A stretch of 64,000 nt of DNA from M0103 sp040386155 (GTDB taxonomy: Bacteria > Bacteroidota > Bacteroidia > Flavobacteriales_D > Crocinitomicaceae). The stretch lies in the NCBI GenBank assembly GCA_040386155.1, contig JAZKFZ010000005.1, positions 372,001-436,000 on the forward strand. The letters are read 5' to 3'. Made by a program: the position numbers and the translations under genes. Under the pieces are notes generated by a model. It did not search any database. It was not told the origin of the DNA and worked only from the letters and a program-made list of their open reading frames with translations. This document shows, one piece after another, positions 28,047-37,498 of this stretch. Numbering within the stretch: position 1 is the first letter of the stretch; every line of letters begins with the position of its first letter.

Positions 28047-29375
28047 TTACGCTGCCAGAAATTTCTTAGCACGTGCTACATAGATATGATTTTGGTAAGG
28101 ATTTAATGTGATTGACGCTTCAATCATGTTTTTATCTTTGTTAATCAATCCCTTTAAACACATTAGATCAGCATCTTTTTTAGAAGTTTTCAATGCAACA
28201 GCGATGTGCTTTTTAGCATTTTTTGTGTCACCCATTCCGTAATAAGAGAATGCGAGTAATTTATTAACATCAATATTATTCGGACGATTTTTTAACTCCA
28301 TTTTTCCATATTTCAAGGCTTCTTTGGGATTGTTCTTAAATTCAAGGATAAAAGATCCGTATTCTAAACTCATGTTGTGACCTGATTGGATGTCCTCTTG
28401 AAACATTTTTTCAATAGCAACGATTTGAGCTTTTACTTCAACATCCTTCCCTTGTGCTTTTTTCAAACGAGCTAGTTCGATTTTAAACCCTATTTCTGGT
28501 ACAACTTCAAGGGCCTTGTTGTAGAGTGATACAGCTGCATCATAGTTACCTTTTTTACCTTCAATTCTTGCTTGTCCAGCAATTGCGAAAGGATATCTTT
28601 CACGCTCAGAAAGGGCCGCTGTATAACAATAATTTGCACTATCAATTTCTCCAACACTTTCATAAATATTTCCAAGGGTAATCATTGACCAACATTTGTA
28701 TTCTGAGTATGGAGCTCCAGCTTCAATAGCCATGAGCATTGCCTTTTTACTTCCAGGAATGTCACCATAAATTTCTCTTAGGTATGATGTTCGGGAGTAC
28801 GATCTTAAATCTGGACGAATTTGCAACATCTTGTCACACAATTTTACTGCTTCATCGTAATTTCCAATTTCCACATTTGCATCTACTAAAACACCATAAA
28901 TACCAGAATTAATGGCATTGATTTTTAAGGCCTGATTCGCTGTTACTAATGCTGCATTAAAATTATGCTGGGATAATTGAACAGTCGCTTTGTAAAATAA
29001 GGCAGTAAATTTTTGATCTTCTGTTAAGGTGCCTGATTTCGACAATACTTCGTCTAGGGTACCTAATGCTGCTGAATAATAGTACGGATGTTCTCCTGAT
29101 ACTCTCGCTTCATAAATATATATCTCTGAGATTTTTAATAAACTTTCACAGTTGCTTGAGTCTTTACTATACTCTGCTTTTAATTTATCGAATTTCATTT
29201 GAATTTTTTGAAACTCATCGTAGGATAAATCTTTGTCTCTTTCTAGTAAATCTGCGAGTGAAAAAGCAACTTTTTCACTATTTTTCGAGCTATTAAAGCT
29301 ATAAATTGTTGCTATGGATATACCTAGAACGGCAATAATAGCTAGGCCAATTATTCTTTTAGAAATGTTTTTCAT
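28047..29375 (-). CDS. Membrane-anchored TPR-repeat protein
   Basis: I start at the ATG at 29375 (442 aa). The frame extends upstream to a TTG, but that stretch overlaps a terminator hairpin and lacks export features. An N-terminal membrane segment (about residues 7-27, IIGLAIIAVLGISIATIYSF) is followed by a short linker and about eight TPR-like helical pairs (for example AALVTANQALKINAINSGIYGVL and YDAAVSLYNKALEVVPE). TPRs mediate protein contacts; the partner is unknown. The gene lies between the DUF4331 pair and the TonB receptor. Confidence 0.82.
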   Translation of the reverse strand: MKNISKRIIGLAIIAVLGISIATIYSFNSSKNSEKVAFSLADLLERDKDLSYDEFQKIQMKFDKLKAEYSKDSSNCESLLKISEIYIYEARVSGEHPYYYSAALGTLDEVLSKSGTLTEDQKFTALFYKATVQLSQHNFNAALVTANQALKINAINSGIYGVLVDANVEIGNYDEAVKLCDKMLQIRPDLRSYSRTSYLREIYGDIPGSKKAMLMAIEAGAPYSEYKCWSMITLGNIYESVGEIDSANYCYTAALSERERYPFAIAGQARIEGKKGNYDAAVSLYNKALEVVPEIGFKIELARLKKAQGKDVEVKAQIVAIEKMFQEDIQSGHNMSLEYGSFILEFKNNPKEALKYGKMELKNRPNNIDVNKLLAFSYYGMGDTKNAKKHIAVALKTSKKDADLMCLKGLINKDKNMIEASITLNPYQNHIYVARAKKFLAA

Positions 29376-29400
29376 AATTCTGCTTGTTAGTTGGTTTGGT

Positions 29401-29433
29401 AAAAAAGTGACGGGGCAGATCCCCGCCACTTTT
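29401..29433 (-). terminator. Terminator or attenuator inside the DUF4331-TPR gene row
   Basis: On the minus strand, an 11-12 bp stem (AAGTGGCGGGG with CCCCGTCACTT, one mismatch) is followed by a T-run. It lies 15 bp after the DUF4331/T9SS stop and 26 bp before the TPR ATG. It would partly or fully separate the DUF4331 genes from the TPR and receptor genes. Confidence 0.75.
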
Positions 29434-29447
29434 CTTCTTTTCAATTT

Positions 29448-31517
29448 TTACTGTTTAATTAATTTAATCAATCGAACATTTTTACCAGCGCTATTGTTGA
29501 CACTGATTTTTGCCATGATTAATCCGTTTGGCAATCGCTCACCATCTATTTTCACTGACTGAGTACCACTCGATGAGAAGTTTTTCATTCCGGTTTCATA
29601 GACAAGTTCGCCTTTCAATGTGTACAACTGAACATTCACTTGAGAAGCCTCTTTCAATTCAAACTCAATTGTTGTTTGGTTTACCATAGGATTTGGAAAT
29701 GCCTTCACTCCAAAATATTCCTTACCGTATTCTGCAACTCCTAAATTACTTGCTGGCAAGATGTTAGGCTGAGTATATGAAATTTCACTTCCAAGTCTGT
29801 TGTCGTCACCTCTCCAAGGCACTTGAACATAAGGGAATCCAGCTCTAAATAGGGTATCGTTAGATACAATTCCAGTAGAATAGCCGTAAACACTCAACAA
29901 ATCTGGCGTAACAGGTGAACCAGCAGTGTCGTAATCATCATACCACAAACCGATTGCTGCTAACACAATTCCACTTACAGCCTGTAACTCAATACGCGTT
30001 ACATCGTCCTCGAGACGTCGACCATTTGGAAAACCATCCATATTAGGGATAAATTGCAAAGAAGCTGAAGAGTTGTAGGTTGGATCTGTTAACCCTAGCA
30101 CTGCTGCTTGCACAAGGCCTAGAGAACTGAAATTAGGATCGTTTCTTGGAGTTACTGGTACTGCCATATTCAAACGCAACATGTCTCCACCATTCGGTAA
30201 AAAATTGTTGATGAACGGTTTTCCATTTGTCAATGGATTTCCTCCTGTTTTTCCAGTTGCCAATTGATAAGGCGCCAAATTTGGTACTCCAGTATGGAAG
30301 ATAGGCCATAAATCTACAGATCTTGGTTTTCCTGCTGCTGGTAACAATAAAGTTCCAAAAATAGCATCATCCAAGGCCGTTCCTGCAACTGCTGGCGTTC
30401 CTTTCAAAGGCCACAAACCATCATTGGTATTTCCAAAGTCAAAACCACCAAAAATCTGAGCCAATGAATTACGTTGAATTCGCAATGGAGCAAATGCCGG
30501 TACAGCAGGTCCAAACAAAGCATCGTCCATGTACAATCCCAATTCAGGGTTGTAGAAGTTTTCATCCAATGTTGTTTCTGCGATTTCTTGGTAAGGAGTG
30601 ATTGAATTCCAAAAATCCTTTTGTCCAATCGGAATTACCGCTTCATTCGTCAAAGGCATTCCAAGTCGTGAAACTTGTACCCAAGGACCTGAATTCGTGA
30701 ATCCTGCTCCATTTGCATCAATTACTTGCGTTGTTTGACGACTAGCAGATGCCCAAACTCCAATCACATAATTTCCATCCAAGATATTAGCAGCCATAGA
30801 AACAGGATTGCCATCTTTTTGAAGATCTTCGATTGGAACTTTAATGGCAATAGAATGCACATTTAGATGAGATAAACCATCCTTCGGTGTTCCTGACTGT
30901 CTAGGAGAATCTCCTAAGTCAAAAATTCCACCTAAGTCAACGAAGAAGGGATCATCAACAGGCCCACAAAAAACTTCTTCACCAGTAGATGCTGTTGAAA
31001 TAGCGTTTGTGAAAAGCGTTTCATAAGGTGTTCCTAAACCTATTCCTGGGGTGTCGATTGAACGATCACCGATGTTTGGTGGTGGAACAACTCCATTTGA
31101 AAGAATCGTGGTAAACGTTACCCCACCATCCGTACTTTTTTCCATCGTATAGGTCGTTTTTAAATTTTGTTGACCTAAACGAATATTGAAAAATGTTGTA
31201 CCATCTTGATTCGTGCGATTGAATGTAAAACGATAGGTGATTTCGTCACCAGATACAGAAGCATCGTTGTCTACATGGATTTCGTAACGAATTCCTTGAC
31301 CAAAACTATAATAATTCGGTCCAGCTTGGGGGATTTGTAAAGGCACATAGTTCGCAATGATCGTAATAGTGTTTGGATCATCAGGACTTCTAAACGCATA
31401 CAAATCAGTATTGTCAGCAAGCGGATCATTTGCGATCAGCGGTGCTTCACGGTGACTCGACGCAAAAAGCGAAGTCACAGGAATAAGCAGCATTGCTAAG
31501 TTTAAAATATACTTCAT
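29448..31517 (-). CDS. DUF4331 protein with T9SS type A sorting domain
   Basis: The 689-residue product has a signal peptide (ending TSLFAS) followed at once by SSHREAPLIANDPLADNTDLYAF, the hallmark of DUF4331. The DUF4331 region covers about residues 18-575. It includes conserved SVDLWPIFHTGVPNLAPYQLATGK and GFPNGRRLEDDVTRIE blocks. A T9SS type A sorting domain occupies about 600-689 (VKAFPNPMVNQTTIEF, ending KNVRLIKLIKQ), so the protein is predicted to be exported across the outer membrane. The biochemical role of DUF4331 is unknown. It lies 18 bp downstream of a paralog that lacks the sorting domain. Confidence 0.9.
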   Translation of the reverse strand: MKYILNLAMLLIPVTSLFASSHREAPLIANDPLADNTDLYAFRSPDDPNTITIIANYVPLQIPQAGPNYYSFGQGIRYEIHVDNDASVSGDEITYRFTFNRTNQDGTTFFNIRLGQQNLKTTYTMEKSTDGGVTFTTILSNGVVPPPNIGDRSIDTPGIGLGTPYETLFTNAISTASTGEEVFCGPVDDPFFVDLGGIFDLGDSPRQSGTPKDGLSHLNVHSIAIKVPIEDLQKDGNPVSMAANILDGNYVIGVWASASRQTTQVIDANGAGFTNSGPWVQVSRLGMPLTNEAVIPIGQKDFWNSITPYQEIAETTLDENFYNPELGLYMDDALFGPAVPAFAPLRIQRNSLAQIFGGFDFGNTNDGLWPLKGTPAVAGTALDDAIFGTLLLPAAGKPRSVDLWPIFHTGVPNLAPYQLATGKTGGNPLTNGKPFINNFLPNGGDMLRLNMAVPVTPRNDPNFSSLGLVQAAVLGLTDPTYNSSASLQFIPNMDGFPNGRRLEDDVTRIELQAVSGIVLAAIGLWYDDYDTAGSPVTPDLLSVYGYSTGIVSNDTLFRAGFPYVQVPWRGDDNRLGSEISYTQPNILPASNLGVAEYGKEYFGVKAFPNPMVNQTTIEFELKEASQVNVQLYTLKGELVYETGMKNFSSSGTQSVKIDGERLPNGLIMAKISVNNSAGKNVRLIKLIKQ

Positions 31518-31535
31518 AATGTAAAAAAATTTAAG

Positions 31536-33254
31536 TTATTGTTTACCAACCCAAGGATTCTGAACGTATGGGAAGCTAGTTTTGAAAGCGATATCATTTT
31601 CTTCAACTCCTGTAGAATAGTTCAAAACATTAACCAACATATTAGTCACTGGTGTTGGAGATGTTGTAGTGTTGTAATCGTCATACCACAAACCGATAGC
31701 TGCTAAAACTACACCACCAACTGCCTGCATTTCGATACGCGTAACATCATCTTCAAGTCTTCTTCCATTCGGGAAACCATCCATATTAGGAATGAATTGC
31801 AAAGTAGCACTTGAATTGTAAGTAGGATCCGTAAGGCCTAATACAGCGGCTTGAACCAAGCCCAAAGAACTAAACGCAGGGTCTGTTCTAGGAGTAGGTG
31901 GCACTGCCATATTCAAACGCAACATGTCTCCTCCATTTGGTAAGAAATTGTTGATGAAAGGCTTTCCATTCGCTAGCGGATTTCCAACTGGCTTTCCTGT
32001 TGCCAAGTGATAAGGAGCCAAATTGGGAACTCCTGTGTGGAAAATAGGCCAAAGATCGACGGATCTAGGTTTACCAGCTCCCGGTAACAATAGAGTGCCA
32101 AAAATCGCATCATCCAAGGCTGTTCCTGCAACCGCTGCAGTTCCTTTCAAAGCGAACAAACCATCTGCATTATTCGTGAAATCAAATCCACCTAATGAAT
32201 TTTTTTGGATTCTCAATCCAGCCATTGCCGGCACTGCACCTCCAAAAGCATCATCATCCATGTACAAAGCCAATTCTGGATTGTAGAAATTTTCATCCAA
32301 TGTTGTTTCTGAGATTTCTTGATACGGTGTAAGTGAGTTCCAGTAATCTTTTTGTCCGATTGGAATTACAGCCTCATTTGTCAAAGGCATTCCTAAACGA
32401 GAAACTTGGACCCAAGAACCACTGTAAGATTCTGTTCCATTTCCATTCAGAGTTCTTGTGGTTTGTCTGCTAGAAGAAGCCCAAACACCAATCACAAAGT
32501 CACCATCCAAGATATCTGATGCAGAAGAAACAGCTAAGCCATCTTTTTGCAAATCTTCGATTGGTACTTGAATTGCAATAGAATGCGTGTTAAATTTCGC
32601 TAATCCATCGTGTACCTTGTTGTTGTTATTTTGACGAGGAGCATCACCTAAATCAAAAATTCCTCCTAGATCCACAAAAAATGGATCATCTGCAGGACCG
32701 CAAAACACAGTTTCTCCTGTCGAAGCCGTTGCTATTGCATTTGAAATTAGTTGATCATAAGTTGTGCCTAATCCTACAGTTGGATTTTCAATTGAACGAT
32801 CTCCGATGTTTGGTGGAGGAACTATTCCATTAGAAACAATTGTTGTAAAAGTAAGCCCACCATCCGTACTTTTTTCCATCGTGTAGCTTGTCTTTAAATT
32901 TTGCTGACCTAAACGAATGTTGAAAAAAGTAGTTGGATCTTCATTGACCTTATTAAACGTGAAACGATACGTAATCTCATCTCCCGACACTGAAGCATCG
33001 TTGTCAATGTGAATTTCGTAGCGTATGTTTTCTCCAAAACTAGCGTAATTTGGACCACCTTCCTTAAATTCTGTTGGAATGTAGTTGGCAATAATCGTTA
33101 CGGTGTTTGGGTTATCTGGACTTCGAAAGGCATAAAGGTCTGTGTTGTCCGCCAATGGATCATTGGCAATTAGCGGAGCTTCTCTATGACTTGAAGCAAA
33201 AACTGAATTTCCAACGCTAAATGCCGCTAAAAATAAAATAAGTTTTTTGTTCAT
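31536..33254 (-). CDS. DUF4331 protein without sorting domain
   Basis: The 572-residue product has a signal peptide (MNKKLILFLAAFSVGNSVFAS) and then the same SSHREAPLIANDPLADNTDLYAF start as the downstream paralog. Long blocks are nearly identical to that paralog along the whole length. It stops at FPYVQNPWVGKQ, exactly where the paralog continues into its sorting domain. It should therefore reach the periplasm but not be a T9SS substrate, unless it is carried by a partner. The tandem layout indicates local duplication. The promoter would be in the 480-bp region upstream, but I see no strong consensus. Confidence 0.9.
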   Translation of the reverse strand: MNKKLILFLAAFSVGNSVFASSHREAPLIANDPLADNTDLYAFRSPDNPNTVTIIANYIPTEFKEGGPNYASFGENIRYEIHIDNDASVSGDEITYRFTFNKVNEDPTTFFNIRLGQQNLKTSYTMEKSTDGGLTFTTIVSNGIVPPPNIGDRSIENPTVGLGTTYDQLISNAIATASTGETVFCGPADDPFFVDLGGIFDLGDAPRQNNNNKVHDGLAKFNTHSIAIQVPIEDLQKDGLAVSSASDILDGDFVIGVWASSSRQTTRTLNGNGTESYSGSWVQVSRLGMPLTNEAVIPIGQKDYWNSLTPYQEISETTLDENFYNPELALYMDDDAFGGAVPAMAGLRIQKNSLGGFDFTNNADGLFALKGTAAVAGTALDDAIFGTLLLPGAGKPRSVDLWPIFHTGVPNLAPYHLATGKPVGNPLANGKPFINNFLPNGGDMLRLNMAVPPTPRTDPAFSSLGLVQAAVLGLTDPTYNSSATLQFIPNMDGFPNGRRLEDDVTRIEMQAVGGVVLAAIGLWYDDYNTTTSPTPVTNMLVNVLNYSTGVEENDIAFKTSFPYVQNPWVGKQ

Positions 33255-33736
33255 AGTTTTTAGTTATAATTAATACTAGGATTTTGAACCTTTAGGCTCA
33301 TAAATTTGAATTGTTTTTTATACTTTCAATGCTCCTTAAAAAACGGAGACTTTTTTTTCCATAAGCGCCCTATATTAAATGGTGAATAATAATAATCGGG
33401 ATATGTACGATGAAAGATCCTCTTTGGATTTTATAAACGAGAAAGAAAGTGAAAATACTATTGTTACAGGCGAACTTAACTCATGTGCTCTACATGCACT
33501 GAAAGTGAATTTAGTTGTAAGCATAGACAATTATGCCCTTGTAGTGACCATCTTGAATGTACCCATGGGATTGGGGCAAAAGCTAATTGTAAGGATTGAT
33601 AGAAGCGAAAAAAATAAATTACCCAAGTTCTTTAGAGCATAATACTAAAAACTCCTTCCCATTGATGGTAAAAATGAACAAGCATCGTCTGTTTTGGAAA
33701 CACTATTACAATCGACCTGTTATTTTCTTGGCAGTA
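33255..33736. other. 482-bp gap holding one doubtful ORF
   Basis: This AT-rich stretch separates the DUF4331 genes from hemH. It contains the imperfect inverted repeat GAACCTTTAGGCTC near 33285, an A/T-rich stretch, and one plus-strand ORF listed separately. I see no RNA gene or mobile element. Confidence 0.5.
33379..33642 (+). CDS. Doubtful small ORF (87 aa)
   Basis: This ATG-initiated frame lies in an otherwise empty gap and on the opposite strand to both neighbours. The N-terminus is polar (MVNNNNRDMYDERSS), and a central hydrophobic beta-like part follows (HALKVNLVVSIDNYALVVTI). It has no signal peptide and no recognised family. The composition is compatible with a cytoplasmic protein, but also with chance or a gene remnant. 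It is listed because nothing else explains the gap. Confidence 0.3.
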   Translation: MVNNNNRDMYDERSSLDFINEKESENTIVTGELNSCALHALKVNLVVSIDNYALVVTILNVPMGLGQKLIVRIDRSEKNKLPKFFRA

Positions 33737-34756
33737 TTAAATTCTTTTCAAAATCAATTGTTCCAAACCTGAAACAAAATCAGGATGTGTGTTCGAACTT
33801 TCAACCAATTGTACTTTCTCACCACCATTGGCTTCAAAAATCTCCTGGTATTCTGTTCCAATTTCAACGATGGTTTCAAGGCAGTCAGCCACAAAAGCTG
33901 GACTAAAAACCAACAATCGCTTGGCACCCTTTTTACCCCATTGTTCTACCACTTGATCGGAAAAAGGAGTCAACCATTTTTTATTCAAGCGCGATTGAAA
34001 GCAGACCGTATAATCACTTTCCTTCAAACCTAATTTAGCAGCAATCAAGCGCGTTGTGGCGTATGATGTGGCTTTATAACAGTACTTATTTTTTTCATTA
34101 ATTTCTGATTCACAGGGTTGGTCGCTGCATAAATCATCGTCTTCGTACACTTTATCGACTTGTCGCTCCGGCAAGCCGTGGTAAGAAAACAACACATGAT
34201 CAAAGGAAGATAAATCGTACTTCTGCGCATTTTTCACTACAGAATTGATGTACCCTTCATTGTCCCAAAATTGTGAAATGATTTTAATTTCAGGAATTAC
34301 CCACCACTTCCGAATGATGTTCATAGCTTTTTCAACTGCGGAACCGGTGGAGGCACTTGCATATTGTGGAAACAATGGCAAGATGATGATTTTATCGTAA
34401 TTCGCTTTCTTCATGCGTGCTAAAACACTGTCTAAGGAAGGATTTTTGTAACGCATAGCCAATTCCACTGTCACATTTTCATTGCCCACGCGGGCTTGCA
34501 ATTCCTCTTTCAATGCAACAGAATGGGTCAATAAAGGTGAAATACCATTGCCATAATGCCAAAGTTCTTGGTAAATTTTTGCAGATTTTGGCGCTCTAAA
34601 TGGTACGATGATTCCGTTGACTAGCAGTTTTCTAGGCAACCATGGAATGTCGATGACACGTGGATCATTCAAAAATTCCCGTAAGTATTTGCGAACATCA
34701 GTTGTTTTTGGACTATCTGGAGTTCCTAACTGGATTAATAAAACGCCTGTTTTCAT
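33737..34756 (-). CDS. hemH: Ferrochelatase
   Basis: The enzyme inserts Fe2+ into protoporphyrin IX, the last step of protoporphyrin-dependent haem synthesis. The 339-residue length is typical. Visible signatures are the N-terminal GVLLIQLGTPDSP, LPLFPQYASASTGS near 126-139, the metal/active-site histidine H193 in FSYHGLPERQ, CFQSRLNKKWLTP, and the C-terminal glutamate region. It follows the binding-protein-like gene by 12 bp on the same strand, so they are probably cotranscribed. Confidence 0.97.
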   Translation of the reverse strand: MKTGVLLIQLGTPDSPKTTDVRKYLREFLNDPRVIDIPWLPRKLLVNGIIVPFRAPKSAKIYQELWHYGNGISPLLTHSVALKEELQARVGNENVTVELAMRYKNPSLDSVLARMKKANYDKIIILPLFPQYASASTGSAVEKAMNIIRKWWVIPEIKIISQFWDNEGYINSVVKNAQKYDLSSFDHVLFSYHGLPERQVDKVYEDDDLCSDQPCESEINEKNKYCYKATSYATTRLIAAKLGLKESDYTVCFQSRLNKKWLTPFSDQVVEQWGKKGAKRLLVFSPAFVADCLETIVEIGTEYQEIFEANGGEKVQLVESSNTHPDFVSGLEQLILKRI

Positions 34757-34768
34757 TTCAACTGCTTT

Positions 34769-35623
34769 TTAAAATAATTTTTCTTGCCAATTTTCAGCTT
34801 CTGCATCGGAAACTAAGCCCACAGCGCGTAAATTTTGAACTACTTTTTCGAATTCAGAATCAAAATTATCGTCGTTGTAATTCCACTCGGTTTCATTCAG
34901 CCATTTGGCAACTTCGTCTTGCTTTAAATTATAGCGCCAAGCCAACATTTCAGTGGAAATTGAATCGATCTTCACCGCTTTTGCACGTTGAGCAACCACT
35001 GTCGACATCTCTTCCAAAATCGCTGGATATTTAGCTAAAACAGAAGTTCGAACTGCGATTACGAAACAAGGCCAAGGCGTTACCACCTCATCAATATACC
35101 GGCATTTTTCTTGTTCAACAAATGGATGTGTTGTGTACTTCTCCCACAAAAAAGCTTGTGCTTCATTGCTTTTTAAGGCCCACAAGCCACCATAAACATC
35201 TCCAATCACATTAAACTTTAATTGCTTTGGATTCCACAATTTCTGTCCAGCCAATACCAAGGCCATCAAATGAGAACCTGACCCTTCTCGCGAAATAGCA
35301 AATGTTTGATTTTCTAACTGTGCTACTTTGTGAATATCTGAATGAAAAGGTACATGTATTCCCCAATGCAATGGAGAAGCAACATACACTTTCAAAATCT
35401 TAGCATCGAGGCCTTGTAAAATCGACTTGGTAATTCCTTCCGTCAACAAAACTGCTACATCGATAGAACCCGATTCTAATCCACGAATCATTTGACCTGT
35501 TCCACCACTCATATCACTCCAGTGTACATCAATACCGATTTCTCTCAACTTACCCTCTTCAATTGCTAAACGCCATGGTAAATTAAAATGCTCCGGAACA
35601 CCCCCGATTTTTAATTGAATCAT
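34769..35623 (-). CDS. Cytoplasmic periplasmic-binding-protein-like protein
   Basis: The 284-residue product has the two-lobed fold expected of NMT1/SsuA-type type 2 binding proteins (LRIGGVPEHFNLPW-like start, SGGTGQMIRGLESGSIDVAVLLTEGI, AISREGSGSHLMALVLA). It has no signal peptide or lipobox: it begins MIQLKIGG directly. It resembles the group of orphan binding proteins typified by Candida Ca3427. Substrate and role are unknown. There is no ABC permease or ATPase of the uptake type beside it. It is followed after 12 bp by hemH, which suggests a link to haem or iron metabolism, by position only. Confidence 0.82.
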   Translation of the reverse strand: MIQLKIGGVPEHFNLPWRLAIEEGKLREIGIDVHWSDMSGGTGQMIRGLESGSIDVAVLLTEGITKSILQGLDAKILKVYVASPLHWGIHVPFHSDIHKVAQLENQTFAISREGSGSHLMALVLAGQKLWNPKQLKFNVIGDVYGGLWALKSNEAQAFLWEKYTTHPFVEQEKCRYIDEVVTPWPCFVIAVRTSVLAKYPAILEEMSTVVAQRAKAVKIDSISTEMLAWRYNLKQDEVAKWLNETEWNYNDDNFDSEFEKVVQNLRAVGLVSDAEAENWQEKLF

Positions 35624-35720
35624 AGCACAAAAATAGATATTAGATGTTAGACAATAGAATTTAGACTTGATTTCTTTTCCAAGAAACTAGTCTATTAGCA
35701 AAGCGAGTCTTTCATTTAGA

Positions 35721-37493
35721 CTAATTAAACTGCATATCATACAATTTCTTGTAGGCGCCATTTTGCTTCAATAATTCACTATGTGAACCTTGTTCAATGA
35801 TTTGGCCTTTATCGAGCACGATGATTTTATCTGCTTTTTGAATAGTAGATAATCGGTGAGCAATGATGATGGTTGTTCGTCCTGCAAAATGCTCTTTTGA
35901 TGTAAGAACTTCAGTGGCCTTTTGAATTAATTCTTCTGATTCATTGTCAATGCTAGAAGTGGCTTCATCTAAGACTAAAATTTGTGGATTGTAAACCACA
36001 GCGCGGATAAATGACAATAATTGTCGCTGACCAACCGACATAACTCCACCTCGCTCACCTACTTCAAAATCATACCCATCAGGCAATTCCATTATAAAGT
36101 CGTGCGCACCAACAGATTTCGCTGCTTCAATAACTTGCGCTCTCGAGATACTTGTATCACCAAGCGTGATGTTGTTGTGAATGGTATCTGAAAAAAGAAA
36201 AACATCTTGTAAAACAACGGCGATATTTTTGCGCAATAATTCCAAATCAATGTCTTTGATATCTACATCACCAATGGAAATTTCTCCCTTTTGAAAATCA
36301 TACAAACGACTCAGTAAATTTATCATCGAACTTTTTCCAGCTCCTGTAGCACCAACAAAAGCAATCGTACTTCCCGATTCAATGTCTAAATTGATATTTT
36401 TCAGTACAAATTGTTCATCCACATACGCAAAAGACACATCTTTAAAATGTACATCTTGTTTAAAATCTACCTCTAGTAAATGACCGCTCGACTGTACTTC
36501 TTCGTTCAAATCCATCACCGCAAAAACTCGATCTGCCCGCACTATTCCACGTTGCAAGACATTGAATTTATCTGCCAACTGACGAATTGGACGAAACATC
36601 ATATTAATAAACAAAGTAAACCCTACCACTTCGCCCACCATTAATTGAATGTCGCCACTTGATTTTCCGCTATAGCGCAATGCACCATACACCAATAGAA
36701 ATGCTATAGAAAGTGAACTCAATAGTTCAACAATAGGAAAGAAAATAGAGTTCGCCCATACCGCTTTTACGTGCGCTTGACGATGCACATTGTTAATTTC
36801 ATCAAAACTTTCCATCTCCTTTTTTTGTCGACCGAACAATTGCACGATAGAAATTCCTGTTATTCGTTCTTGCACAAAAGTATTGAGGCGGGTTACTTGC
36901 TGACGTTCCAATTGAAACGACGCTTGCATTGCTTTTGCAAAAATTCGAGTGGCGAAAAACAAAATCGGAATTGGAATCATGGTGAGTAAGGTCAATTCCC
37001 AGTTCAAATAAAGCATTGCACAAAGCACAACTATTAACGTGAGTAAATCACTAAAGATCTCCATCAATCCGGCCGAAAACACCTCTGAAATGGCTTCAAT
37101 ATCCGAAACTACTCGCGTTACCATTGCCCCAACGGGTGTTTTATCGAAGTATTTGGTGTTAAACAGCAGGATATGACCTACCATTTTTTTTCTCAAATCA
37201 CGAATGATGGATTGTGCTAGCAAGTTGGAGAAATAAGAACTTAAAAAATTCAAAACAGCCTCGAAAAGCAAGAGAATTACAACAACAATTGTCCACTTTA
37301 ATAGTAAATCCACACTTTTGTCCCGAACAATATAATCCGAAACAATTCTTCCGATAATGATTGGACGAAATGGTGAAACAGCTGCTAAAAGCAAAGTACA
37401 CAAAAGCGAAAACAAGAAAATTCTCTTGTACGGCTTAATGTAGCTGATTAAACGCTTAAAAAGAGTTAAATTAAAGATGGTTTCTTTCGACAT
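35721..37493 (-). CDS. ABC exporter, fused membrane and ATPase domains (MsbA/MdlB type)
   Basis: I use the ATG at 37493 (590 aa), because the upstream in-frame start is a TTG inside the putative promoter. Six transmembrane helices span about residues 20-310. The nucleotide-binding domain begins near 345. Its Walker A is GATGAGKSS (about 381-389), the Q-loop is VLQDVFLFSDT, and the Walker B is ILVLDEATSSID. The signature motif is SVGQRQ rather than LSGGQ, as in some heterodimeric-type exporters. The H-loop IIIAHRLST is intact. The substrate could be lipid, drug or peptide; none can be assigned. The gene is divergent from upp and stands alone. Confidence 0.93.
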   Translation of the reverse strand: MSKETIFNLTLFKRLISYIKPYKRIFLFSLLCTLLLAAVSPFRPIIIGRIVSDYIVRDKSVDLLLKWTIVVVILLLFEAVLNFLSSYFSNLLAQSIIRDLRKKMVGHILLFNTKYFDKTPVGAMVTRVVSDIEAISEVFSAGLMEIFSDLLTLIVVLCAMLYLNWELTLLTMIPIPILFFATRIFAKAMQASFQLERQQVTRLNTFVQERITGISIVQLFGRQKKEMESFDEINNVHRQAHVKAVWANSIFFPIVELLSSLSIAFLLVYGALRYSGKSSGDIQLMVGEVVGFTLFINMMFRPIRQLADKFNVLQRGIVRADRVFAVMDLNEEVQSSGHLLEVDFKQDVHFKDVSFAYVDEQFVLKNINLDIESGSTIAFVGATGAGKSSMINLLSRLYDFQKGEISIGDVDIKDIDLELLRKNIAVVLQDVFLFSDTIHNNITLGDTSISRAQVIEAAKSVGAHDFIMELPDGYDFEVGERGGVMSVGQRQLLSFIRAVVYNPQILVLDEATSSIDNESEELIQKATEVLTSKEHFAGRTTIIIAHRLSTIQKADKIIVLDKGQIIEQGSHSELLKQNGAYKKLYDMQFN

Positions 37494-37498
37494 TGGCA

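Noticed and set aside
36070..36100. Possible defective ABC signature (SVGQRQ instead of LSGGQ) as evidence of a dead ATPase
   Set aside because: Walker A, Walker B, catalytic glutamate and H-loop are intact, and similar signatures occur in functional exporters of the heterodimeric type.
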